Assembly (NCBI RefSeq): GCF_004368785.1
Contig: NZ_SODM01000006.1
Location: 310,001-374,000, forward strand
Direction of reading: 5' to 3'
DNA from: Flavobacterium sp. 270
Lineage (GTDB): Bacteria; Bacteroidota; Bacteroidia; Flavobacteriales; Flavobacteriaceae
DNA: 64,000 nucleotides
Shown piece after piece: positions 1 through 7,457 of the stretch; position 1 is the stretch's first letter, and the number at the start of each line of letters is the position of its first letter. A program made the position numbers and the translations under genes. The notes under the pieces were generated by a model. The model did no database searches and was not told the DNA's origin. It saw nothing but the letters and a program-made list of their open reading frames with translations.

Positions 1-354
1 ACGCACTATTTTATTTTCGTTTACATAAAAAATAATTTTAATAACTCCATCTAATCCCTGTAAATAATTAACATTTGCAATTAATAATTTTTCGGTCGTT
101 CTTAAATTATATATTTTTAAACTATTGATGTCAATTTCAGTAGATAGTTCTTCAATTTTAGATAATTGTTCTGGGCGGAGACCTAGTTTTAATTCATTCC
201 AATAATCGTCTACTTTCTGCTTATAAATTGCTGGAGCTGTATAATCAATTTCTTGTAAGGCGTCATCTCTATCTTGACAGTTTGATAAAAATATTACTAG
301 AATTAATACTGCTGCATTTGTGAAACAAGTTTTTAAAAATAATTTTTTCTTCAT
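1..354 (-). CDS. Lipoprotein, N-terminal part (runs off the left edge)
   Basis: An open frame on the minus strand starts with ATG at 354-352 and stays open to base 1, giving 118 residues with the C-terminus outside the window. The product begins MKKKLFLKTC, has a hydrophobic stretch and then a lipobox LSNC with Cys26, so it should be a lipid-anchored envelope protein. After the anchor it is rich in Lys, Glu, Leu and Ile (for example KVDDYWNELK) and shows no domain I recognise. It is transcribed away from the rest of the window, and about 1 kb of gene-poor DNA separates it from the sugar locus. The coding call rests on the uninterrupted frame and the convincing lipoprotein signal; function is unknown. 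Confidence 0.75.
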   Translation of the reverse strand, partial: MKKKLFLKTCFTNAAVLILVIFLSNCQDRDDALQEIDYTAPAIYKQKVDDYWNELKLGLRPEQLSKIEELSTEIDINSLKIYNLRTTEKLLIANVNYLQGLDGVIKIIFYVNENKIVR

Positions 355-710
355 AATTTAATCTTCTTAGGTAGTTGATTCTATTAAAATTGCTGAGATG
401 AAATAGGCCTTAGGATTTGTAATAATGTATTACTATAAATGTTTTTTGTGTAAACGAATATAGGAATATTATACTACAATTTATATTTTAATTCAATTGA
501 AATGTAATTTATTGTAAGAAATATACTTATTTTAATTGAGCAGAATTTTTTAACCGTTATTGTGAAATGTTTCTTTTGTAAATTATTTGATTATAGTATG
601 AAATAGCTTTTTTGTGCTACGGGGTTCCGACTTAGTATTTATTATATAAATTATTAAGATGCTTTTATTACAATTTTAAATTGAATCAGGATTATTCATA
701 AACAAAAAAA

Positions 711-736
711 AAGCTCCAGATTTCTCTGAAGCTTTT
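711..736 (-). terminator. Rho-independent terminator-like hairpin
   Basis: Ten-base arms (711-720 and 725-734) pair with one mismatch around a TTTC loop. On the minus strand the hairpin is followed by nine T residues, so it best fits termination of leftward transcription. No intact leftward gene now lies directly upstream of it, only the tRNA-like sequence at 741-771. Confidence 0.6.
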
Positions 737-740
737 ACTT

Positions 741-771
741 AGTAGCCCCGCCCGAACTAATGTCGAACTTT
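741..771 (-). other. Possible tRNA 3'-end-like scar
   Basis: Read on the minus strand the sequence has a T-loop-like GTTCG followed by GGGCGGGGCTAC and then the terminator at 711-736, the order expected after a tRNA gene. No 5' half of a tRNA is present, so this can only be a fragment such as an attachment-site remnant. Weak evidence. Confidence 0.25.
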
Positions 772-779
772 TTTACGCA

Positions 780-977
780 AGATTTAGAAAGGTTATTGAA
801 GATTCCTATTAATATATACATCGTAGATCCTCATTTTATTCGCTTTAATACGAGCAATTAATTAGTGTTTGAAACCCCAATTTGTTATTAAAAGAACATA
901 GTGGAATTGAAGGGATTACAATCGAACACTTGATCTCTATATTAAAGTTTATTGATAAGCTTAGTAAAAATCTCTAA
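780..977 (+). pseudogene. Possible decayed reading frame
   Basis: Two short stretches in different frames look protein-like. The first reads FTQDLERLLK near 772-860. The second reads IEGITIEHLISILKFIDK and ends with a TAA at 975-977. A stop and a frame change separate them. This may be the tail of a lost gene, but I do not recognise a family and the pieces are short enough to be chance. Confidence 0.2.
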
Positions 978-1198
978 GTCTCTTATTTATATGAAGTTGA
1001 AGTGTCTACTTATTTAATAAACATTTCGTTTAAATCGAAAAGGTCATTTTATTTTTTTTAGATTTTATTTCATATTTTTTATTCTAAAACGAAAAATATA
1101 ACTTGTAAACTTATCGGAAGTTGTTCTATACTCAAACACCTTCCTTATTAATATAGATATTTAATTTTTTTTAATACAATATTTTCATATGATTGGAA

Positions 1199-1218
1199 CG
1201 GAAAAAGAGGGATTCGAA
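1199..1218 (-). other. tRNA 3'-end-like sequence (att-site scar candidate)
   Basis: On the minus strand this reads TTCGAATCCCTCTTTTTCCG, which matches a T-loop, the 3' T-stem strand, a seven-base acceptor strand and a discriminator base as in many tRNA-Ser 3' ends. The bases 5' of it (TACAG) cannot pair with the CCCTC strand, so there is no functional tRNA. Integrases that use tRNA genes leave exactly such 3' duplicates. Confidence 0.35.
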
Positions 1219-1414
1219 CTGTAAATCCAGCACCTCATATAATGCATTTTAATATTTTTAATCGGGTTCAAAAGTTAGAACGGCTTTATTAATGCTTGTA
1301 TTTTACTTTTTCAAGATTTCTATAAACGGATTAATATCTTGACAATAAGGGAAAGTGAATGTATAGTATTCAATTCTGGCAAGAAAGTACCAATCTATTT
1401 AAATACGAATCGAT

Positions 1415-3190
1415 ATGTTTGATTTTAAAATATCAAAAAGTTTTAGAATGCAAAAAACATATTCTTTATTACAGAAAATAATGGCTTGCTTTTCGATGTT
1501 ATTACTAAGTTCCTGTATCAAAATTTCAGAAAATAGTAAGCATAATAAAAAAGAAAATATTGCTGCTTTTGATTGGTTTCGTTACGAAGGCAATGATGCT
1601 ATTTATAAAACACTTTCCGCGGATAAAGAAAAGTATTTAAATCCGATTTTGGCAGGATTTTATCCCGATCCAGGTATTTGCAGGGTCCATGATAAATTTT
1701 ATTTGGTAAATTCTTCTTTCTCCTATTTTCCCGGATTGCCAATCTTTGAAAGCACAGATATGGTCAATTGGAAACAGATTGGTCACGTGATTGACCGCCC
1801 AGAACAATTGGATCTTAAACTTGCCGTTTCAAAAGGACTTTATGCACCAACAATTAGATACAACAAAAGATTTTTTTATGTAGTCTGTACGAATGTTGAT
1901 GCCGGTGGGAATTTTTTGGTAACAGCAAAAAATCCGGCTGGGCCATGGTCAAATCCGATTTGGCTCCCTGAAATTGAAGGAATTGATCCGGACATTTATT
2001 TTGATGACGATGGTAAAGTTTACATCACTCACAATGGTCCACCGCCCAATAATATTTCAGTTCATGAAGGTCATAGAGCCATTTACATGATGGAATTTGA
2101 TCTTGAAAAATCTAAAACTGTTGGCGAATCAAAATTGGTTGTTAACGGCGGAACAGACATGTCACAAGAACCGGTTTGGATTGAAGGTCCACATATTATT
2201 AAAAAAGACGGATTTTACTATATGATTTGTGCGCAAGGCGGAACAGAATACAATCACTCCGAGGTTGTTTTTAGAAGCGAACACATTTTTGGGCCTTATA
2301 GTAGTTTTCCAAATAATCCAATCCTGACTCAGAAACATTTAGATAAAACAAGAGCAAATCCTGTAACTACAACAGGTCATGCCGATTTTGTTGAGTTATC
2401 GAATGGTGATTGGTGGTCGGTATTTTTAGGTTGCAGGCCTTACGGTGACGATCTTTACAATACCGGAAGAGAAACTTTTATGCTTCCCGTAAAATGGAAA
2501 GATGGTTGGCCGGAAATTGTGGGAGGTAAAGAACCAATTCCGTTTCAATTTAAAAAGCCAAATCTTTGTTCATCAAAAGAAAATATTTCGCCAATGAATG
2601 GAAATTTTATCTGGCAGGATGATTTCAATTCAGATAAATTAGATTTCAAATGGAATTTTATTCGGACACCTTCTGAAAAATGGTACTCGCTGGAAAAAGG
2701 AAAATTATTAATTAAAGCACGAAAAGAAACCATTCAAACCGAAACTAATTTTTCTTTTATTGGAAGAAGGCAGCAACATTTGAATTTTGATGTTTCTACT
2801 AAAGTTGATTTTAAACTTCAAAATCAATCTCAGACTAGTGGATTGTTAGCTTTTCAAAATGAAAAAAGTTATTTTCTTTTAGGAAACCGTCTGAATGATT
2901 CAGGAAAACAAAAAGTTTTTGTAGAACGGGTTTCTAAAATACTAAATAATGAAAAACGGGAAATAGTAGCTGAAACAGACTTGCAAGAAAACTCAGATTC
3001 GGTTTTATATAGGATTGAAGGAAATGCAGGTTTATTCAATTTTTATTTTAAAGAAAATGAAAATGATTCTTGGATACTTCTCCTAAAAAATAGTGACGCT
3101 ACAATTTTAAGCACCAAACTCGCTGGAGGATTTGTTGGAACATATTTAGGGATGTATACTTCCGGTAATCATTTTAGTACAAAAGAGTAA
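1415..3190 (+). CDS. GH43 family lipoprotein, probable beta-xylosidase
   Basis: A 591-residue protein with an N-terminal lipobox LLSSC (Cys34), so it is anchored in the outer or inner membrane. Residues about 75-380 form a GH43 five-bladed propeller. The catalytic base is Asp85 in YPDPG, the pKa-modulating Asp is Asp191 in IDPD, and the acid is Glu257 in WIEGPH. Residues about 400-590 are a beta-rich C-terminal domain of the concanavalin-like type found in xylosidase/arabinosidase members of this subgroup. Family members release xylose or arabinose from hemicellulose oligomers. The sugar symporter gene follows 106 bases downstream, which fits a role in releasing its substrate. The start is uncertain: ATG at 1448 (residue 12) would give a more usual signal-peptide length. 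The exact substrate cannot be read from sequence. Confidence 0.85.
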   Translation: MFDFKISKSFRMQKTYSLLQKIMACFSMLLLSSCIKISENSKHNKKENIAAFDWFRYEGNDAIYKTLSADKEKYLNPILAGFYPDPGICRVHDKFYLVNSSFSYFPGLPIFESTDMVNWKQIGHVIDRPEQLDLKLAVSKGLYAPTIRYNKRFFYVVCTNVDAGGNFLVTAKNPAGPWSNPIWLPEIEGIDPDIYFDDDGKVYITHNGPPPNNISVHEGHRAIYMMEFDLEKSKTVGESKLVVNGGTDMSQEPVWIEGPHIIKKDGFYYMICAQGGTEYNHSEVVFRSEHIFGPYSSFPNNPILTQKHLDKTRANPVTTTGHADFVELSNGDWWSVFLGCRPYGDDLYNTGRETFMLPVKWKDGWPEIVGGKEPIPFQFKKPNLCSSKENISPMNGNFIWQDDFNSDKLDFKWNFIRTPSEKWYSLEKGKLLIKARKETIQTETNFSFIGRRQQHLNFDVSTKVDFKLQNQSQTSGLLAFQNEKSYFLLGNRLNDSGKQKVFVERVSKILNNEKREIVAETDLQENSDSVLYRIEGNAGLFNFYFKENENDSWILLLKNSDATILSTKLAGGFVGTYLGMYTSGNHFSTKE

Positions 3191-3296
3191 TCTGGAAAAA
3201 TGTAGAAAAAAAGAATTCAAAGAATAACTTAAAATGTATTAAATAATTATACATTGCGCTAAAAAATTAAAGATTCAAAAATTTTATAATTAAAAA

Positions 3297-4718
3297 ATGG
3301 ATAAAACTGAAAATTACAGGTATTTATTAAAATTAACAATTATTGCCACTTTTGGTGGGTTTCTTTTTGGCTATCACACCGCTGTTATTTCGGGTGCAGT
3401 CGGATCATTAGAAAAATTTTTCGTACTTCCATTTGGTTTAAATGAAACTGCGGCAAGTTCACGTTTAGGATTTGTGGTTTCTAGTGCTTTAATCGGCTGC
3501 ATAATTGGAGGACTTTTCAGCGGATTTATAAGTAAAAAGTTAGGTAGAAAAAAAGGACTAGTACTTGCGGCAATTTTTTTTTTAATTTCTTCAATTGGTT
3601 CAGCTGCACCAGAGTTATTCATTAAAACAGTAGGGACTGGAGATCATACTTTTATAAACTTTTTTATGTTCTACAGAATCATTGGCGGAATTGGCGTTGG
3701 ATTGGCTTCTATGCTTTCGCCTTTGTATATTGCAGAAATTGCACCTGCATCAAGCAGAGGTAAATTGGTTTCAATGAATCAGTTTGCGATTATCTTCGGA
3801 ATGCTTGTCGTTTATTTTGTCAATTATTTTATTGCAAAACAAGGCGACAGCAATTGGTTAGATACTATGGGCTGGAGATTTATGTTTGCTTCTGAAATTA
3901 TTCCGGCACTTCTTTTCTTAGGATTATTATTCTTTGTTCCGGATACGCCACGATCTTTAATGTTACAGTCAAAACCTGAGGAAGCTCTTGCCGTTTTACA
4001 GAAAATAAACAATCCTGAAGAAGCTAATAGAATCTTAGGAGAAATCAAAAATACGCTCGTTGATCATTCTGGAAAACTACTTTCTTATGGTTCAGCGGTT
4101 ATTATTTTTGGTTTACTGCTTTCTTTTTTTCAGCAGTTTGTGGGCATAAATGTTGTTTTATATTATGCACCTGAAATATTCAAAACAATGGGATCTGGAA
4201 CCGATAGCGCTTTATTGCAGACTATTATAATCGGTGCGGTAAATTTATTATTCACCGTTGTAGCCATTCAAACTGTTGACAAAGTAGGTCGAAAACCATT
4301 AATGATTATTGGAGCATTGGCAATGGCTATAGCAATGTTTGCACTTGGTTTGTCATTCTTTTGTCATTCTGTGGGAATTGTTGCTTTATTATGCATGTTG
4401 GTTTATGTAGCCGGTTTTGCTATGAGCTGGGGACCCGTAACCTGGGTTTTACTTTCAGAGATATTTCCAAATAAAATCCGAGGAAAAGCAATGGCTGCGG
4501 CAGTTGCCATGCAATGGATTTCAAATTATCTGGTTTCGTGGTCTTTTCCTGTAATGGATAAAAGCAGTTATTTAGTTCAACAATTCAACCATGGCTTTGC
4601 CTATTGGATTTACGGTTTTATGGGAATACTGGCGTTGTTTTTTGTATGGAAATTTATTTCAGAAACCAAAGGAAAAACTCTAGAAGAAATGGAAAATTTA
4701 TGGAATAAAAAGAGATGA
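3297..4718 (+). CDS. MFS sugar/H+ symporter, xylose-type (sugar porter family)
   Basis: A 473-residue inner-membrane protein of the sugar porter family, with about 12 hydrophobic segments. Diagnostic motifs are present: FGGFLFGYHTAVISG in helix 1, GRKKG after helix 2 (residues 83-87), PDTPRSL after helix 6, GRKP in the second half and the C-terminal SETKGKTLEEME. This pattern is typical of XylE/GalP-like proton symporters, and the neighbouring GH43 and the xylA gene further on make D-xylose the most likely cargo, though arabinose, galactose or glucose are possible. It converges with the AraC gene, whose stop lies 16 bases away. It should import the monosaccharide released in the periplasm into the cytoplasm. 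Confidence 0.85.
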   Translation: MDKTENYRYLLKLTIIATFGGFLFGYHTAVISGAVGSLEKFFVLPFGLNETAASSRLGFVVSSALIGCIIGGLFSGFISKKLGRKKGLVLAAIFFLISSIGSAAPELFIKTVGTGDHTFINFFMFYRIIGGIGVGLASMLSPLYIAEIAPASSRGKLVSMNQFAIIFGMLVVYFVNYFIAKQGDSNWLDTMGWRFMFASEIIPALLFLGLLFFVPDTPRSLMLQSKPEEALAVLQKINNPEEANRILGEIKNTLVDHSGKLLSYGSAVIIFGLLLSFFQQFVGINVVLYYAPEIFKTMGSGTDSALLQTIIIGAVNLLFTVVAIQTVDKVGRKPLMIIGALAMAIAMFALGLSFFCHSVGIVALLCMLVYVAGFAMSWGPVTWVLLSEIFPNKIRGKAMAAAVAMQWISNYLVSWSFPVMDKSSYLVQQFNHGFAYWIYGFMGILALFFVWKFISETKGKTLEEMENLWNKKR

Positions 4719-4733
4719 AACAATAATCCGGAA

Positions 4734-5609
4734 TTAAGTAATATCCGGAATTTCAAAATAAGACTCCTTTTTGTGTAGAATTCTATACTTTGAAGGGGTC
4801 ATTTTTTTAAGTTTTAAAAAGTGTTTATTGAAATTGGCAATCGTTTGAAAACCGCTGTCGTAGCAAATATCAGACACGGCAAGATTCGTTTCCAAAAGAA
4901 GATTACAAACGTGACCGATTCTAATTTCATTTAAAAAATTCACATACGATTTTTTGGTACTTTTCTTAAAATAGTTGCAAAATGCAGGTTCTGTCATTCC
5001 AGCGAGGTCAGCAATGTCTTTGATCTTAATCTCATTCTGAAAGTTCTGAATGCTATAATTAAAGACCTTTTCAATCCTGATTTTTTCTTTAATATTATGA
5101 AAGGCAATCTGCTGTTCGGTTAATTTAGTATAACAATTTTTCTTTGTTAGGATTGCCAGGCATTTATAGAGTAATAAAATACGTTTGTGTGAAGAAGCAT
5201 CTTGCATCTTTGTAATTAACTTTCCGAGCTTTAATTTATGCTTTTCGTTAATCTTCAAACCTAATTGAGAAGTAGCAATAAGTTGTTTTATCTCCAGGTT
5301 TTCAGGTAAGTTTAAAAAATCAGTTCCCCAAAAGTCTTCTTTAAATTGAATAACTATTGCGCTGGTTATCATGTTTTTATCTCTTTTTTGGAAAGTGTGC
5401 GGAACATTAGGTCCAATGAAATAAACATCGCCCGTTTTAAACTCACTTACATCATTACCGATAAAGCCCAAACCTTCGCCTTGCGTAAACAAAATCAGTT
5501 CATTTTCAATATGCTGATGCCAGGTTACCTCAAAGTTGGGTGTGCAGTACGTTCTGGCAACAAACGAATTATTTTGCGATAATGGTAATTTTTGTACATG
5601 TGGTTTCAT
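4734..5609 (-). CDS. AraC family transcriptional regulator with N-terminal cupin
   Basis: A 291-residue regulator. Residues about 15-100 are a cupin-type sugar-sensing domain (WHQHIENELILFTQGEG, with the conserved FIGPNVPHTF near residue 69). Residues about 185-285 hold the double helix-turn-helix of AraC proteins, including IKDIADLAGMTEPAFCNYFK and the second helix pair VSDICYDSGFQTIANFNKHF. The gene is divergent from the dioxygenase operon (5759 onward), and the 149-base gap between them contains a 70-base element also found upstream of the enzymes at 31144. It is paralogous in architecture to the AraC gene at 29853. It probably activates the dioxygenase operon and perhaps other parts of the locus in response to a released sugar. 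Confidence 0.85.
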   Translation of the reverse strand: MKPHVQKLPLSQNNSFVARTYCTPNFEVTWHQHIENELILFTQGEGLGFIGNDVSEFKTGDVYFIGPNVPHTFQKRDKNMITSAIVIQFKEDFWGTDFLNLPENLEIKQLIATSQLGLKINEKHKLKLGKLITKMQDASSHKRILLLYKCLAILTKKNCYTKLTEQQIAFHNIKEKIRIEKVFNYSIQNFQNEIKIKDIADLAGMTEPAFCNYFKKSTKKSYVNFLNEIRIGHVCNLLLETNLAVSDICYDSGFQTIANFNKHFLKLKKMTPSKYRILHKKESYFEIPDIT

Positions 5610-5655
5610 AACATAGAAATTTTATTACAATTATTTACGAAGATAATCAAAAATA

Positions 5656-5725
5656 TTAAAATAGTTTATAAACTAAACAATTCTGGAGCAGTTTGTTCGT
5701 GAAAATCTCTTTTTATTTGCAATGT
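5656..5725 (+). promoter_or_regulatory. 70-bp conserved element, copy A
   Basis: The element begins with TTAAAATAGTTTATAAA and ends with TTTTTATTTGCAATGT. It aligns without a gap to bases 30908-30977, identical at about 54 of 70 positions by eye, with the first 17 bases identical. It lies between divergent araC (4734-5609) and the dioxygenase gene and ends 33 bases before the latter's ATG. It is most likely an operator plus promoter for an AraC-type activator. Confidence 0.6.
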
Positions 5726-5758
5726 TAATGATTTATTAATAAAACCAATAACCCAAAA

Positions 5759-6622
5759 ATGACAGAATCTAATCTAAATATAAAAGAGCAACGTGAGTTT
5801 TATGACAAAAACGGTTACCTCATAGTATCAAATCTGCTTACTGATCTTGAAGTGGAAACACTCAAAAATGAAAGCAAAGAAATCTTTAAAGGAAATCGTG
5901 GTTTTATCAAAGGTTTAATCGAACCATCAGAAACTGAAAATGATGATGATATCTTAAAAAAATATGTAGCAATTCATTTTCCGCATAAAATTTCAGAAGT
6001 TATATTTTCATATTTGAAACATAATAAAATTGTAGACGTTCTTCAGAATTTAGTTAGTGAGAATGTAAAATGCATGCAATCTATGTTGTTTGTAAAAGCA
6101 CCTGGAAAAGCGGGACAATCATGGCATCAGGATGAATTTTATATTCCAACTAGAGATAAATCTTTAGTTGGTGCATGGATTGCCATTGACGATGCAACTA
6201 TAGAAAATGGCTGTCTTTGGATTATTCCCGGATCGCACAAAGAAGGTTATATCATGCCAAGAATAAAAAATACCAATGAAAATTTTGCCGACGTTGACAC
6301 GGTTGATGTTTCAAAATATTCTGAAGATCAGATTATTCCGGTAGAAGTAAAAAAAGGTTCTGTTGTTTTCTTTAACGGATATACGTTACACAGTTCACTT
6401 AGAAATAAAACTGAAAGTAATTTTAGAACCGCTTTGGTAAATCATTATATGAGTGCCGAATCAATGCTTCCGTGGGATCAGGATGGCAGGCTGCCTGCAT
6501 CTGATGATTTACGAGATATTGTTATGGTCGCAGGAACTGATCCGTATTCGTATAAAATGATTGTTGATTTGAATAAACCTTTTTTAAGGCCGGAAGTTTT
6601 AAAAATAAAATCAACTCTATAA
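5759..6622 (+). CDS. Phytanoyl-CoA dioxygenase (PhyH) family Fe(II)/2-oxoglutarate oxygenase
   Basis: A 287-residue cytoplasmic protein with no signal peptide. The iron-binding facial triad of the PhyH family is visible: His123 and Asp125 in SWHQDEFYIP and the distal His211 in TLHSSLRNK. Arg223 in NFRTALVNHY is placed to bind the 2-oxoglutarate carboxylate. Conserved PGSHKEG (residues 157-163) is also typical. Such enzymes hydroxylate or oxidatively demethylate small molecules. The gene is first in a tight run with a sugar isomerase-like gene (8 bases later) and a GH67-N-like hydrolase, so its substrate may be a modified sugar, for instance an O-methylated one. That role is inference only; the family assignment is firm. 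Confidence 0.85.
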   Translation: MTESNLNIKEQREFYDKNGYLIVSNLLTDLEVETLKNESKEIFKGNRGFIKGLIEPSETENDDDILKKYVAIHFPHKISEVIFSYLKHNKIVDVLQNLVSENVKCMQSMLFVKAPGKAGQSWHQDEFYIPTRDKSLVGAWIAIDDATIENGCLWIIPGSHKEGYIMPRIKNTNENFADVDTVDVSKYSEDQIIPVEVKKGSVVFFNGYTLHSSLRNKTESNFRTALVNHYMSAESMLPWDQDGRLPASDDLRDIVMVAGTDPYSYKMIVDLNKPFLRPEVLKIKSTL

Positions 6623-6630
6623 AACAATGT

Positions 6631-7449
6631 ATGAATATTAATTTTTTTTGCCCGCGCTGGGGAAATGAGGATTTAAAATGGGAGGATTTCTTTATAAAAG
6701 TAAAAAATGCTGGTTTTGATGGTGTTGAATGGGCAATTAATAAAGAAGTTACCAGAAATAAAATAAAAGAAATTTTGCAAACGGCCAAAGAATATAATTT
6801 AATCATGATCGGACAGCATTTTGACACACAAAATGCCAATTTTGAAGAACATTTAGAAAATTATCAGAAATGGTTGGAAAAAGTTTCAGGATTAGATTTT
6901 TATTGTATTAATTCGCAGACCGGAAAAGATTTTTTTAGCAAAGAACAAAATGAGAAAATTATTGAAGCCGCTAAACAAAACGAATTAAAAACAGGAATTT
7001 CAATTTATCATGAAACCCACAGAAATAAATTTTCGTTTGCAGCGCACATAACAGCGGTTTATTTGAAGGAAAACCCGGAATTGAAAATAACATTAGACGC
7101 TTCGCACTGGGTAAATGTAGCAGAATCATATCTCGAAGACCAACAACAGGCCATGGATCTCGCGATATTGAGAACAGAACATATACATGCAAGAATTGGA
7201 CATACAGAAGCGGTTCAGGTTTCTGATCCTTTTGCACCCGAATGGAACGAGGCTTTAGAAAAACATCTTTTTTGGTGGGACGCAGTCATCAAAAGAAAAA
7301 AAGATAATGGTTCTAAAATGAGTATTACAACAGAGTTTGGTCCTGTGCCGTATATGCCCGTTTTACCCTATACGAATCAGCCTGTGGCAAGTCAGTGGGA
7401 CATTAACCACAAAATGATGCAGTTTTTAAAAAAGAGATATGCCGATTAA
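6631..7449 (+). CDS. Sugar phosphate isomerase/epimerase family TIM-barrel protein
   Basis: A 272-residue cytoplasmic protein of the AP endonuclease 2-like/xylose isomerase-like TIM-barrel superfamily. It starts FFCPRWG and runs through FDGVEWA to a set of putative metal ligands: Glu128 in IYHETH, Asp156 in TLDASHW, His186 in HIHARIGH and Glu235 in TTEFGP. These positions match the Glu/Asp/His/Glu metal site of hexulose epimerases and inosose isomerases. The gene lies 8 bases after the dioxygenase and 8 bases before the GH67-N-like gene, so all three are probably co-transcribed. It likely interconverts a keto sugar or sugar acid released in this pathway. The specific reaction cannot be deduced. 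Confidence 0.75.
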   Translation: MNINFFCPRWGNEDLKWEDFFIKVKNAGFDGVEWAINKEVTRNKIKEILQTAKEYNLIMIGQHFDTQNANFEEHLENYQKWLEKVSGLDFYCINSQTGKDFFSKEQNEKIIEAAKQNELKTGISIYHETHRNKFSFAAHITAVYLKENPELKITLDASHWVNVAESYLEDQQQAMDLAILRTEHIHARIGHTEAVQVSDPFAPEWNEALEKHLFWWDAVIKRKKDNGSKMSITTEFGPVPYMPVLPYTNQPVASQWDINHKMMQFLKKRYAD

Positions 7450-7457
7450 ATTTAAAT

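Larger units (their letters stand above)
355..1414. other. Gene-poor region with decayed fragments
   Basis: About 1 kb of very AT-rich DNA without an intact gene. It contains a terminator-like hairpin (711-736), two sequences resembling tRNA 3' ends (741-771 and 1199-1218, minus strand) and a possible broken reading frame (780-977). The last 200 bases before 1415 should contain the promoter of the GH43 gene, but I cannot pick out a clear -33/-7 pair. Confidence 0.6.

Noticed and set aside
1199..1218. A complete tRNA gene on the minus strand
   Set aside because: Only the T-loop and acceptor 3' side are present. The T-stem does not pair and no anticodon arm can be drawn.
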